From the NCBI RefSeq assembly GCF_012926615.1, contig NZ_JABBNU010000005.1, forward strand, positions 248,001 through 312,000: a stretch of DNA of 64,000 nucleotides, in the 5' to 3' direction. This document shows, piece by piece, positions 9,272 through 17,219 of this stretch. Numbering within the stretch: the stretch's first letter is position 1; the number at the start of each line of letters is the position of its first letter. The position numbers were made by a program, and so were the translations under genes. The notes under the pieces are model-generated. The model worked only from the letters and a program-made list of their open reading frames with translations. It had not been told where the DNA came from and ran no database searches. This DNA comes from Marinigracilibium pacificum. GTDB taxonomy: Bacteria; Bacteroidota; Bacteroidia; Cytophagales; Cyclobacteriaceae.

Positions 9272-10028
9272 GTTTGTAGCCATTATATTAATGGCTTTTT
9301 TGATATTGACTTCATGTAATAAAAAATTTTCAACTTTAAATTTCAGTTTTGGTAATAAGAAAAAACTTAAGGTAGAAAACCTCGATTTCAACTACTTAAA
9401 AGCTAAAGGAAAGATTAAGCTTGAAACCGATGCCAATGAAACAAATGCTACTGTAAATATCCGGATAAAAAAAGATTCAATTATATGGATGTCTCTTGGT
9501 TCTGCAATTGGTATTGAAGGAGGTAGAGTTCTTATCAACCGTGATTCAATGATTATGATTAACAGGCTTGATAAAAACTATAAAGTCTTTACGTTCGAGG
9601 AACTTTCTGAGAAGTATAAATTCGATGTTAACTACGACATATTGCAATCACTTCTATTGGGAGAAATGCCAATAGAAGACCTTGATGATGCTGAAATAGA
9701 AAGATCGGGTAATTTTTATAAGGTGACTCAAAATTATCGTGATAAAGAAGTCGTTAATATGGTGAATTCTGTTACACTTAAACTTGAGAACATTACCATG
9801 ACGGATTCACCCGTACCCAATAAGCTGAATGTAACATATAGAAACTTTGATTATCCGAAGGGTAAAACAGTACCTGTGGCATTTACTTCAATGATTTATC
9901 TTGAATATTATGAGGACAATGCTAAATTTATGGCTCAGATTGGATTAGAATATAATAAAGTTGAGCTTGAGGATAAACCCGTAAGCTTTCCTTTTAGTCT
10001 TCCTGACAAATATACCAGAGTAGAATAG
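9261..10028 (+). CDS. DUF4292 family lipoprotein
   Basis: A 255-residue lipoprotein. I chose the ATG at 9261 because it gives a clean signal peptide and lipobox (LILTSC, Cys17); an upstream in-frame extension to 9165 would lie inside the TPR gene. After the lipobox the chain is mainly beta (LKAKGKIKLETDANETNATVNIRIKKD split over two strands) and has the spacing of DUF4292, a Bacteroidota family of unknown function often found beside LytM genes. A lipoprotein-carrier-like fold is possible but is inference. It is followed after 2 bp by the EnvC-like gene. Confidence 0.85.
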   Translation: MKIKFVAIILMAFLILTSCNKKFSTLNFSFGNKKKLKVENLDFNYLKAKGKIKLETDANETNATVNIRIKKDSIIWMSLGSAIGIEGGRVLINRDSMIMINRLDKNYKVFTFEELSEKYKFDVNYDILQSLLLGEMPIEDLDDAEIERSGNFYKVTQNYRDKEVVNMVNSVTLKLENITMTDSPVPNKLNVTYRNFDYPKGKTVPVAFTSMIYLEYYEDNAKFMAQIGLEYNKVELEDKPVSFPFSLPDKYTRVE

Positions 10029-10030
10029 AT

Positions 10031-11218
10031 ATGTGTAAAGGCTATTTTTTAATTATATTATTATTTATTGTTTCTTCTTTTGCTTCCTTAGGTCAGAATA
10101 AAGCTGAACTTCAGCAAAAAAAGCAGCAAACTCTTAAAAAGATTAATGAAGCTGAAAAAATCTTAAAGCAAACTACTACCCAAAAGAAAAACACTTTGGG
10201 ACAGTTGAGTGCTTTAAATCAGCAGATCAAGACAAGAAGAGAGCTGATGTCAGCAATAGAATCTGAAATTGGCCTTCTGGATTCTGAAATTGGCGAAATT
10301 GATCTTCTCTATGATGCCTTGGACAGTGACCTTGAAAATCTAAAAGAAGAATATGCTCAAATGATTTATGGGTTATCCAAAAACAGTAGCTCCTACGGAA
10401 AACTAGCATTTCTATTTAGTGCAGAATCATTTAACCAGTTTGTTCGAAGAATGGAATATCTTCAGCAATACTCTGAAGCAAGAAAATCCCAGGTAAATCA
10501 AATTCAAACTGTTCAAGAATTACTCAAAGAAAACAGACTTTCCAAACAAACAAAGAGAGTTGAACAAGAAATCCTCTTAAATGAACAAATAGCAGAAAAC
10601 GAAAAACTTGAAACACTCAAAGACAAACAGTCATCTGTAATTGCAGAACTAGGCAAAAAAGAGAATCTGCTAATTGCTGAAATTGAAAAAAATAAGCGTG
10701 CAGCTGTTGAAATTTCAAATTTGATAGACAAACTAATCGCTGCTGAAGCTTCAAAATCTTCAGACACTCGAATGGAAAATACTCCGGAAGGTAAAATCCT
10801 GTCTGCTTCTTTTGCTGAAAATAAAAACAGACTGCCATGGCCTGTGTCACAAGGGTTTATCTCACAAGGGTTTGGAGAACAAAAACACCCTGTACTAAAA
10901 CAGGTAGTTATAAAAAATAATGGTGTAAACATTCAGACTCAAGCTGATGAATCGGTTCGAGTGGTGTTTGACGGGATAGTTACTTTTGAAGGAAGTGTCC
11001 GAGATATGGCAGGTTCTGTAGTAATCATCCAACATGGAGAATACCGAACAGTTTATACTAATATCAAAAATGTTAGTGTAAAGAGAGGTGATAAAGTTAA
11101 AGCTGGTCAATCTATTGGTCAGGTTTATACAAACAGTGATGGCCTTTCTGAAATTAAATTCCAGGTGAGACATGGTGCTCAAGTGTTAAACCCTGAAATA
11201 TGGCTTACAAAAAAATAA
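10031..11218 (+). CDS. EnvC-like murein hydrolase activator (coiled coil + degenerate LytM)
   Basis: A 395-residue periplasmic protein: signal peptide (1-22), long coiled coil (about 24-235, heptads rich in K, E, Q, L) and a C-terminal LytM/M23 domain (about 270-395). The zinc ligands of active M23 enzymes are missing. The first HxxxD position reads NNGVNI and the HxH position reads IKFQVR, while the fold markers GFISQGFG, GDKVKAGQSIG and NPEIWL are kept. This is the state of E. coli EnvC, which activates amidases rather than cutting peptidoglycan itself. The last codons overlap the start of the CapA-SPOR gene by 19 bases. Confidence 0.9.
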   Translation: MCKGYFLIILLFIVSSFASLGQNKAELQQKKQQTLKKINEAEKILKQTTTQKKNTLGQLSALNQQIKTRRELMSAIESEIGLLDSEIGEIDLLYDALDSDLENLKEEYAQMIYGLSKNSSSYGKLAFLFSAESFNQFVRRMEYLQQYSEARKSQVNQIQTVQELLKENRLSKQTKRVEQEILLNEQIAENEKLETLKDKQSSVIAELGKKENLLIAEIEKNKRAAVEISNLIDKLIAAEASKSSDTRMENTPEGKILSASFAENKNRLPWPVSQGFISQGFGEQKHPVLKQVVIKNNGVNIQTQADESVRVVFDGIVTFEGSVRDMAGSVVIIQHGEYRTVYTNIKNVSVKRGDKVKAGQSIGQVYTNSDGLSEIKFQVRHGAQVLNPEIWLTKK

Positions 11219-12642
11219 TTTTCTCCTTCCTTCTCTTATTCTTTTTCTTCGAATCATTTTGTCAGGAAAAGAGTATCTCATTGCTATTTACAGGAGATGT
11301 AATGCAGCATGATTCGCAAATTAATGCTGCGTATTATAAAGATAAAGGCTATGATTATGAGCCGGTCTTCAAATATATATCACCAATATTTCATAATCAT
11401 GACTTGGTTATTGCTAATCTGGAATTGACTCTGGCAGGACCTCCATTTAGAGGGTATCCTCAATTCTCTGCCCCTGACGAATTAGCTATTGCATTAAAAA
11501 ACTCAGGTGTTGACATTCTTGTTACCGCAAATAACCATTCTAATGACAGAAGAGGAAAAGGGGTTAAAAGAACGTTGGACATTCTCGACAGTCTCGGAAT
11601 TAAACATACCGGGACATTTAGAAATAAAGAAGAACGTAATAAGGAATACCCCCTAATTATTGAAAAGGATAGCTTCAAAATAGCATTACTAAACTATACT
11701 TATGGCACGAACGGTATTCCTGATTCCCCGCCAACAATAGTCAATCGACTGGATGAAAGCATAATTATTGCCGACATAAAAAAAGCCAAAACTTCTTCAC
11801 CCGACAAAATAATCGTTGTTGTACACTGGGGATTGGAATATCAAAGACTACCTGGTCAAGAACAATTGAAATGGGAAAAGTTGTTTTATGATAATGGTGT
11901 AGATGCTGTTATCGGAATGCATCCACATGTTATTCAGCCAATAAAAAGGGTGTTTGATCCAACTATCAATAAAGAGAAGATTACAGCTTATAGTCTTGGG
12001 AATTTTGTTAGTAACCAAAGAAAAAGATACACTGATGGCGGCCTGATTGTAAGTTTGGAAATCAATAGAAATCCTATTACAAATGAGGTTCGATTTGGTG
12101 ATGCAGGACACTATCTCACCTGGGTTTATAAAGAATATTATCAAGGAACTAAACGATTTCATGTAATTCCGGCTGACAATTTTGAGTTAACCTCAAAATT
12201 ACCATTCGAACCCAGTGAAAAAGCAATGTTAAATACATTCATTTCCGATAGTCGGTCATTATTATCAAAAAACAACTACCGAGTTTCAGAATACAGGTAT
12301 TCTCCACTACTTAAAAATTTCACTTTAAGAAGATCATATAAATTTCTTGATTTCAAAACTAATTATAGTGGAGTGTTAAATATCAACCCAGCTAAAAACT
12401 CACTAAAATCATCTAATTACCTGGAGAATAATGGTTATTACATTCAACTTGCAGCTTTAAATAATGGTAATAAGAACCTGGACCTTCCCAAAAGCATAAA
12501 TCAAACCGTAATAGTTAAAAAGAATAATCAGGGCTTATTTAAATATCATCTTGGTCCCTACAGTAATAAAGAAGAAGCGTTAGATGCACTTAAAGAAATA
12601 AAAGATTTCGGATATAGTGAAGCTTTTCTAATAACTTATTAA
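11200..12642 (+). CDS. CapA-family metallophosphoesterase-like protein with C-terminal SPOR domain
   Basis: A 480-residue exported protein: signal peptide (1-22, ending SFCQ), a CapA/PGA_cap domain (about 24-275) and a SPOR-like domain (about 412-480). CapA motifs are complete: FTGDVM, ANLELTLAG, VTANNHSND, VHWGLEYQ and GMHPHVIQPIK, the metal and phosphate positions of calcineurin-type folds. The tail has the SPOR pattern GYYIQLAAL ... KYHLGPYSNKEEALDAL ... GYSEAFLI. SPOR domains bind peptidoglycan glycan strands stripped of stem peptides by amidases, and the gene overlaps an EnvC-type amidase activator. A role at the septum or other amidase sites is therefore a reasonable inference. No poly-glutamate synthesis genes are nearby. 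Confidence 0.85.
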   Translation: MAYKKIIFSFLLLFFFFESFCQEKSISLLFTGDVMQHDSQINAAYYKDKGYDYEPVFKYISPIFHNHDLVIANLELTLAGPPFRGYPQFSAPDELAIALKNSGVDILVTANNHSNDRRGKGVKRTLDILDSLGIKHTGTFRNKEERNKEYPLIIEKDSFKIALLNYTYGTNGIPDSPPTIVNRLDESIIIADIKKAKTSSPDKIIVVVHWGLEYQRLPGQEQLKWEKLFYDNGVDAVIGMHPHVIQPIKRVFDPTINKEKITAYSLGNFVSNQRKRYTDGGLIVSLEINRNPITNEVRFGDAGHYLTWVYKEYYQGTKRFHVIPADNFELTSKLPFEPSEKAMLNTFISDSRSLLSKNNYRVSEYRYSPLLKNFTLRRSYKFLDFKTNYSGVLNINPAKNSLKSSNYLENNGYYIQLAALNNGNKNLDLPKSINQTVIVKKNNQGLFKYHLGPYSNKEEALDALKEIKDFGYSEAFLITY

Positions 12643-12694
12643 TTATCATTACGTTAATAACATTACATGAACATTTAAATAAATGATTGTGTGT

Positions 12695-12724
12695 TTGTTG
12701 ATGATTGTAAATTGTTTAATTTTA
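12695..12724 (+). promoter_or_regulatory. candidate tatA promoter
   Basis: TTG at 12695-12697 and TAATTTTA at 12717-12724 are 19 bp apart. The last base differs from TAnnTTTG. It is 24 bp before the tatA ATG. Confidence 0.4.
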
Positions 12725-12748
12725 CATATAAATTAAAACTCTTTAGTA

Positions 12749-12946
12749 ATGTTAGATTTAATCTTAGCATGGACTCCGGGAGCCGGAGAATTAATTTTAA
12801 TTGCTTTTGTGGTAGTACTACTATTTGGAGCAAAGAAGATTCCTGAACTAGCCAGAGGAATGGGTAAGGGAATCCGTGAGTTCAAAGATGCTACTAAGGA
12901 TATCTCAAAAGAAATTGAAGATAGCAAGAAAGAAGTAGAGAAATAA
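12749..12946 (+). CDS. tatA: twin-arginine translocase subunit TatA/TatE
   Basis: A 65-residue single-span inner-membrane protein that forms the pore-like part of the Tat pathway for folded proteins. The short periplasmic N-terminus, the hydrophobic helix (about residues 11-27), the FGAKKIPELARGMGKG hinge with amphipathic helix, and a charged tail (KDISKEIEDSKKEVEK) are all typical. The tatC partner is not in the window. It is followed after 9 bp by gatA, an order found in related genomes. Confidence 0.95.
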   Translation: MLDLILAWTPGAGELILIAFVVVLLFGAKKIPELARGMGKGIREFKDATKDISKEIEDSKKEVEK

Positions 12947-12955
12947 TTATATTCC

Positions 12956-14374
12956 GTGCCTTCAAAGACAATCAAAGAAATTCAAGATTCAATTTTGAAA
13001 GGTAATGCTAACTGTGTAGAACAAGTAAAGCATTACCTTTCTTCAATTAATAAGCAAAAACACCTTAATGCTTTTGTGGAGGTATTCGAAGAAGAAGCTC
13101 TCCACCAGGCCGGCCTTATTGATGAAAAAATCAAATCGGGCAATGCCGGAAAATTAGCCGGTGTTGTAGTTGGTATTAAGGATGTTTTGGCATATAAAAA
13201 CCATAAATTAACATGTGGTTCCAAAATATTAGAAGGTTTCAATTCTTTATATACTGCTACTGCAGTTCAACGTTTGATTGACGAAGATGCAATCATAATT
13301 GGAACCCTAAATTGCGATGAATTTGCAATGGGATCATCAAACGAAACATCAGTTTATGGTCCAACTCTAAATGCTATTGATACAGAGAGGGTACCTGGTG
13401 GTTCAAGTGGCGGAAGTGCTGTTGCGGTACAGGCTGACATGTGTACAGTTGCGTTAGGAACTGACACCGGTGGATCAGTGAGACAACCTGCTGCTTTTTG
13501 CAATGTATGGGGCCTAAAACCTACTTATTCAAGAATAAGCAGGTATGGTTTAGCATCATACGCATCATCCTTTGATTGTATTGGAACTTTCACTAATTGT
13601 CCTGAAGACGCAGCATTGCTTTTAGAAATAATGTCAGGAAAAGATGAAAAAGATAGTACATCATCATCTGCTCCAGTGAATGACTACACTTTAAGTGAAG
13701 AAAGCGATCAAAAATATAAAGTTGCCTATCTTTCTGAGGCATTGCATCATGAGGGTCTCTCTCCTGAAGTAAAAGAAGTCTTTGAGGAAAAGATTAAAAA
13801 TTTAAAAGAAGCAGGGCATCAGGTTGAAGAAATCAACTTTGAACTTCTACCCTATCTTTTACCAACATACTATATCCTGACAACTGCCGAAGCAAGTAGT
13901 AACTTGTCACGATATGATGGTGTTAGATATGGATACCGTACAGAGCAGGATAATAATACCGAATTATTATATAAAAAATCGAGAACAGAAGGTTTTGGTC
14001 CTGAAGTACAAAAAAGAATAATTCTGGGAACATTTGTTTTATCAGCAGACTATTTTGATGCTTATTACGTTAAAGCTCTCAAAGCCCGGAAATTAATTAG
14101 GAATAAGACTTTGGAAATACTTAATGATTATGATTTCATCATGACTCCAACAGCTCCAACAGAGCCATATAAACTTGGAGAACATGATAAAGATCAAATG
14201 GCAATGTATTTAGGTGATGTATTTACTGTTCAGGCGTCATTGTGTGGTTTGCCATCATTGAATATTCCATTTTTAAATAAGAAATCCGGATATCCGGTAG
14301 GGGTTCAAATTACAGGGGCTCCGTTTAAAGAACAGGAGATATTACAGGCAGGAAAATTTTTTAAGAGCTTGTAG
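12956..14374 (+). CDS. gatA: Asp-tRNA(Asn)/Glu-tRNA(Gln) amidotransferase subunit A
   Basis: A 472-residue amidase-signature enzyme that frees ammonia from glutamine for the GatCAB complex, which converts misacylated Glu-tRNA(Gln) or Asp-tRNA(Asn). The Ser-cisSer-Lys triad is complete: Lys75 (VGIKDV), Ser150 (PGGSSGGS) and Ser174 (TDTGGSVR). The start is GTG at 12956, which gives the expected short N-terminus before the helix SILKGNANC. gatB and gatC are not adjacent, as is usual in this phylum. Length and motifs are normal. Confidence 0.95.
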   Translation: MPSKTIKEIQDSILKGNANCVEQVKHYLSSINKQKHLNAFVEVFEEEALHQAGLIDEKIKSGNAGKLAGVVVGIKDVLAYKNHKLTCGSKILEGFNSLYTATAVQRLIDEDAIIIGTLNCDEFAMGSSNETSVYGPTLNAIDTERVPGGSSGGSAVAVQADMCTVALGTDTGGSVRQPAAFCNVWGLKPTYSRISRYGLASYASSFDCIGTFTNCPEDAALLLEIMSGKDEKDSTSSSAPVNDYTLSEESDQKYKVAYLSEALHHEGLSPEVKEVFEEKIKNLKEAGHQVEEINFELLPYLLPTYYILTTAEASSNLSRYDGVRYGYRTEQDNNTELLYKKSRTEGFGPEVQKRIILGTFVLSADYFDAYYVKALKARKLIRNKTLEILNDYDFIMTPTAPTEPYKLGEHDKDQMAMYLGDVFTVQASLCGLPSLNIPFLNKKSGYPVGVQITGAPFKEQEILQAGKFFKSL

Positions 14375-14441
14375 AAAGTTTTTATATATCTTCTAAAAAT
14401 TATATATTGTGTAGTTAAAGGTTATTGTATTGGTTGATAAG

Positions 14442-15959
14442 ATGAGAAAGGCTATAATTTTTTACTTCCTTAATGTCACTTTTTTCTTGGGCATCAATGG
14501 TCAGGACAAGGTGATCAATTCACTTCCCGTTTCTAAAGAGAGACTTAAAGAATTCGAAGAAAACATTGTTTTACTCCCTATAACTTCTGGAAATGAAGTG
14601 CTGACTTCTTCTGAAATAGCACTTTCGGAAGACGAGGAACTTGATAGTTTGAATGAAACTATCACAAATATGAGTCAGTATGATTTTGACTATTCTCCAG
14701 ATTTCAATTATGCGGAAGTTGAGGAAAGAATAAATCAAATCGACACTGACCTTCCAATGCAATTAAATCCAACAGTTTATGGATTTATACAATTTTTCGT
14801 TGAAAGAAACAGAAACCACACTCGTCAGGTGCTTGCCAAGACTGAGGTATACTTCCCTCTTTTTGAAAAGTATTTAAAAGAATATGGCCTTCCTGATGAA
14901 TTAAAATATTTATCTATTATCGAATCGGCACTAAAGCCGCAAGTTGAATCAAGAGCCAGAGCAGTAGGTTTATGGCAATTTATGGGTGCAACTGGTAGAA
15001 TGTATGGCCTAAGCAATGATTTTTATATTGACGAGCGAATGGATCCGGAAAAATCTACTATCGCAGCATGTAAATATCTAAAGTCTTTACACAATATATT
15101 TAATGATTGGGAATTGGCATTAGCTGCTTATAACGCTGGGCCTGGAAATGTTAAAAAAGCAATTCGCAGATCCGGATATAAAGAGGGCTTTTGGGAGATT
15201 TACCCATATCTGCCAAGAGAAACCAGAAGTTACGTACCTCAGTTTTATGCAATGATCTATGCTCTAAAATATAGACATGAGCATAACCTTGATACTGAAC
15301 TTGAATACAATATTGCTGTAGATACTGTACTTGTGAGTAACTATGTTTATTTAAATGCCATTGCAAGTGAATTAAATTTTTGTGCGGACGATTTAAGAAT
15401 GTTAAACCCACAAATTAAACATGGAGCTCTTCCGGAAGACACTAAGAACTTCCCTCTAAATATTCCTGTTGACCTAAAACCTTTCTTTCTGGAAAATAAA
15501 ACAGAGATTCTTGCTAAAATCGAAGAGGATGGAAAAGAAAGAATTGCATTCCTGGCAAGAAACAGTGTTGGATCAACTTATGGCAGAACAAAAGTTTATC
15601 ACAAAGTAAGAAGTGGTGAGGTACTAGGCCGAATTGCTGAAAAATATCACGTTCGAGTTGCTGACTTAAGAGCTTGGAATGGAATAAGAGGAAACCTTAT
15701 CAGAAGTGGCCAGAATCTAAGTGTTTGGATTATTCCTGGTCAATCAATTTCAAAATCCTCTACTACTGCAAGTGCATCAACAACAGTTAAGAAGCAGCCA
15801 ATTCCTGATGGTTCACCTGTTCATGTTGTTCAACCTGGCGATACTCTTTGGGATATTTCCAGAAAATATGAAGGCTTAACCGTTGACAAGCTTAAAAAAC
15901 TTAATAATCTAACATCAGGTAGTAAAATTAAACCGGGTCAGCAATTAAGAATAGGATAA
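14442..15959 (+). CDS. membrane-bound lytic transglycosylase with LysM repeats (MltD type)
   Basis: A 505-residue exported peptidoglycan-cleaving enzyme. The ATG at 14442 (MRKAIIFYF) gives a standard signal peptide ending NGQ; a TTG four codons earlier is less likely. An acidic stretch (about 50-95) is followed by the SLT domain (about 135-270), with catalytic Glu in [10 protein letters not shown] and then VGLWQFM and [11 protein letters not shown]. Two clear LysM repeats close the protein ([15 protein letters not shown] and [15 protein letters not shown]), with a degenerate one before them. It would cut glycan strands to 1,6-anhydro products. Downstream is a DUF4837 gene. Confidence 0.92.
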   Translation: MRKAIIFYFLNVTFFLGINGQDKVINSLPVSKERLKEFEENIVLLPITSGNEVLTSSEIALSEDEELDSLNETITNMSQYDFDYSPDFNYAEVEERINQIDTDLPMQLNPTVYGFIQFFVERNRNHTRQVLAKTEVYFPLFEKYLKEYGLPDELKYLSIIESALKPQVESRARAVGLWQFMGATGRMYGLSNDFYIDERMDPEKSTIAACKYLKSLHNIFNDWELALAAYNAGPGNVKKAIRRSGYKEGFWEIYPYLPRETRSYVPQFYAMIYALKYRHEHNLDTELEYNIAVDTVLVSNYVYLNAIASELNFCADDLRMLNPQIKHGALPEDTKNFPLNIPVDLKPFFLENKTEILAKIEEDGKERIAFLARNSVGSTYGRTKVYHKVRSGEVLGRIAEKYHVRVADLRAWNGIRGNLIRSGQNLSVWIIPGQSISKSSTTASASTTVKKQPIPDGSPVHVVQPGDTLWDISRKYEGLTVDKLKKLNNLTSGSKIKPGQQLRIG

Positions 15960-15963
15960 TCAA

Positions 15964-15979
15964 AACTAAATTGTTAGTT
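15964..15979. promoter_or_regulatory. AACTA-N6-TAGTT dyad
   Basis: AACTA at 15964-15968 and TAGTT at 15975-15979, six bases apart. It lies 5 bp after the transglycosylase stop and 25 bp before the DUF4837 start. It is the same motif as the cluster around the TonB genes at 28-31 kb, but a single isolated copy could be chance in AT-rich DNA. Confidence 0.35.
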
Positions 15980-16004
15980 TTACATAAATCCTAATAGAAT
16001 CATT

Positions 16005-17084
16005 ATGCTTAGATCCATATCTAAATCAATTTTTATAGTTATTGCAGGTCTCCTAATTGTATCCTGTGATAAGTCATCTAACGAAAATTCTAACCCAAAC
16101 AATTTGCCTAGAGCAGCGGGTGAAGTTTCGCAGTTGATGATCATTGCTGATGATAATCAGTATAGTGGAATGGTTAAAGAAACTATTGGTCAGGTATTCG
16201 GGGTTAACACTCCAGGATTACCAAGGCCAGAGCCAATATACGATGTATTCCAGATCCCCCCTCAAAGACTGAATCGTACCTTACGCGAGATGAGGAATGT
16301 ATTAATTTTAGCTACATCAAAATCTCCTGAGGAAGTTCTGGAATTATATAGTTCTGAAGCGAAGGAAGAATTAAAAAAAGATCCGTCACAATATTTTTCA
16401 GTTCAGCGAAATGTATATTCAAAAAACCAAACTGTTGGTTTATTATATGCTGAAAATGAAGCTCTATTGATAAAATACCTTCATGATAATAAAGAGAAAT
16501 TAAGGGAGTTATATGTTCCAGGTGATTTAAAAGTTATCAGAAGCAGAACATATGCCAATCAGCCAAAAAAATCAGTTGCTGAGCAGTTAATAAAAAAGCA
16601 CCAGTTTTCTATGCAGATTCCTGGTGAATACATGTTAGCAAAAGAAACTGATAATATGGTTTGGTTTAGAAATGCCTTGGACAAAGCAGATTATAGTATT
16701 TGGGCTTATTACACTGACTACAAAGATGAATCTGTTTTTACAAAGGACAGTCTTGTTGCCTTTAGAAACAGAATTGCTAAGGAAAATTTTTATGTTGATC
16801 CTAAAGACCCTAGAACATATATTTCTACAGAACAAGATTATTCTGATGTTGAAATTGACACTGTTAATTTCAACAATAACTTTGCTGTTGAAATGCGTGG
16901 CTTATGGAGATCTAACTATGTTACAATGGGAGGCCCATTTTTAAGTTATACATTTGTTGATCAGTCCAGAAACAGACTTTATTACATCGAAGGATTTTTA
17001 TATTCTCCGGGTCTTGATCAGAGGAATCCCATGAAGAGAATTGAAATAATTCTTAGATCATTTAAAATGCATGAAGAAAAATAA
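16005..17084 (+). CDS. DUF4837 family lipoprotein
   Basis: A 359-residue predicted lipoprotein: signal peptide with lipobox LIVSC (Cys21), then a polar linker (SSNENSNPNN) and a globular region beginning GEVSQLMIIADDNQY. The order of segments (PGLPRPEPIYDVFQIPP near residue 70, a central charged part, then GGPFLSYTFVD and the YYIEGFLYSPG end) matches DUF4837, a Bacteroidota family without a known function. Its place directly after a lytic transglycosylase and before a strong terminator suggests an envelope-related partner, but this is only context. Confidence 0.82.
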   Translation: MLRSISKSIFIVIAGLLIVSCDKSSNENSNPNNLPRAAGEVSQLMIIADDNQYSGMVKETIGQVFGVNTPGLPRPEPIYDVFQIPPQRLNRTLREMRNVLILATSKSPEEVLELYSSEAKEELKKDPSQYFSVQRNVYSKNQTVGLLYAENEALLIKYLHDNKEKLRELYVPGDLKVIRSRTYANQPKKSVAEQLIKKHQFSMQIPGEYMLAKETDNMVWFRNALDKADYSIWAYYTDYKDESVFTKDSLVAFRNRIAKENFYVDPKDPRTYISTEQDYSDVEIDTVNFNNNFAVEMRGLWRSNYVTMGGPFLSYTFVDQSRNRLYYIEGFLYSPGLDQRNPMKRIEIILRSFKMHEEK

Positions 17085-17105
17085 AATTCGCATATTACAA
17101 TATTG

Positions 17106-17134
17106 AAAGCCACTTTAAAAAAGTGGCTTTTTTT
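17106..17134 (+). terminator. intrinsic terminator after DUF4837 gene
   Basis: Stem AAAGCCACTT (17106-17115) with AAGTGGCTTT (17121-17130), 5-nt loop, then a T run to 17134. It begins 22 bp past the stop codon. Confidence 0.9.
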
Positions 17135-17189
17135 ATTTAAATAAAACGATAATATAGCTATTTGATACGGCAATTTTAAGCTAATTTAA

Positions 17190-17197
17190 TAGCTTTG
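17190..17197 (+). promoter_or_regulatory. maeB promoter -7 element
   Basis: TAGCTTTG is a perfect TAnnTTTG. A TTG at 17162-17164 is 25 bp upstream, slightly far. A start near 17203 would place the ATG at 17199 upstream of the RNA start, which favours the ATG at 17220 as the real initiation codon. Confidence 0.5.
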
Positions 17198-17219
17198 CAT
17201 GGGAGACAAACAAACAGTT

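Noticed and set aside
10513-10932. 139-codon minus-strand open frame inside the EnvC-like gene
   Set aside because: It lies wholly antisense to a gene with clear domains and its composition (Ser/Phe-rich) is the mirror of a coiled-coil gene.
10850-11218. Active M23 peptidase reading of the LytM domain
   Set aside because: Both zinc-ligand motifs are lost, so I call it an activator.
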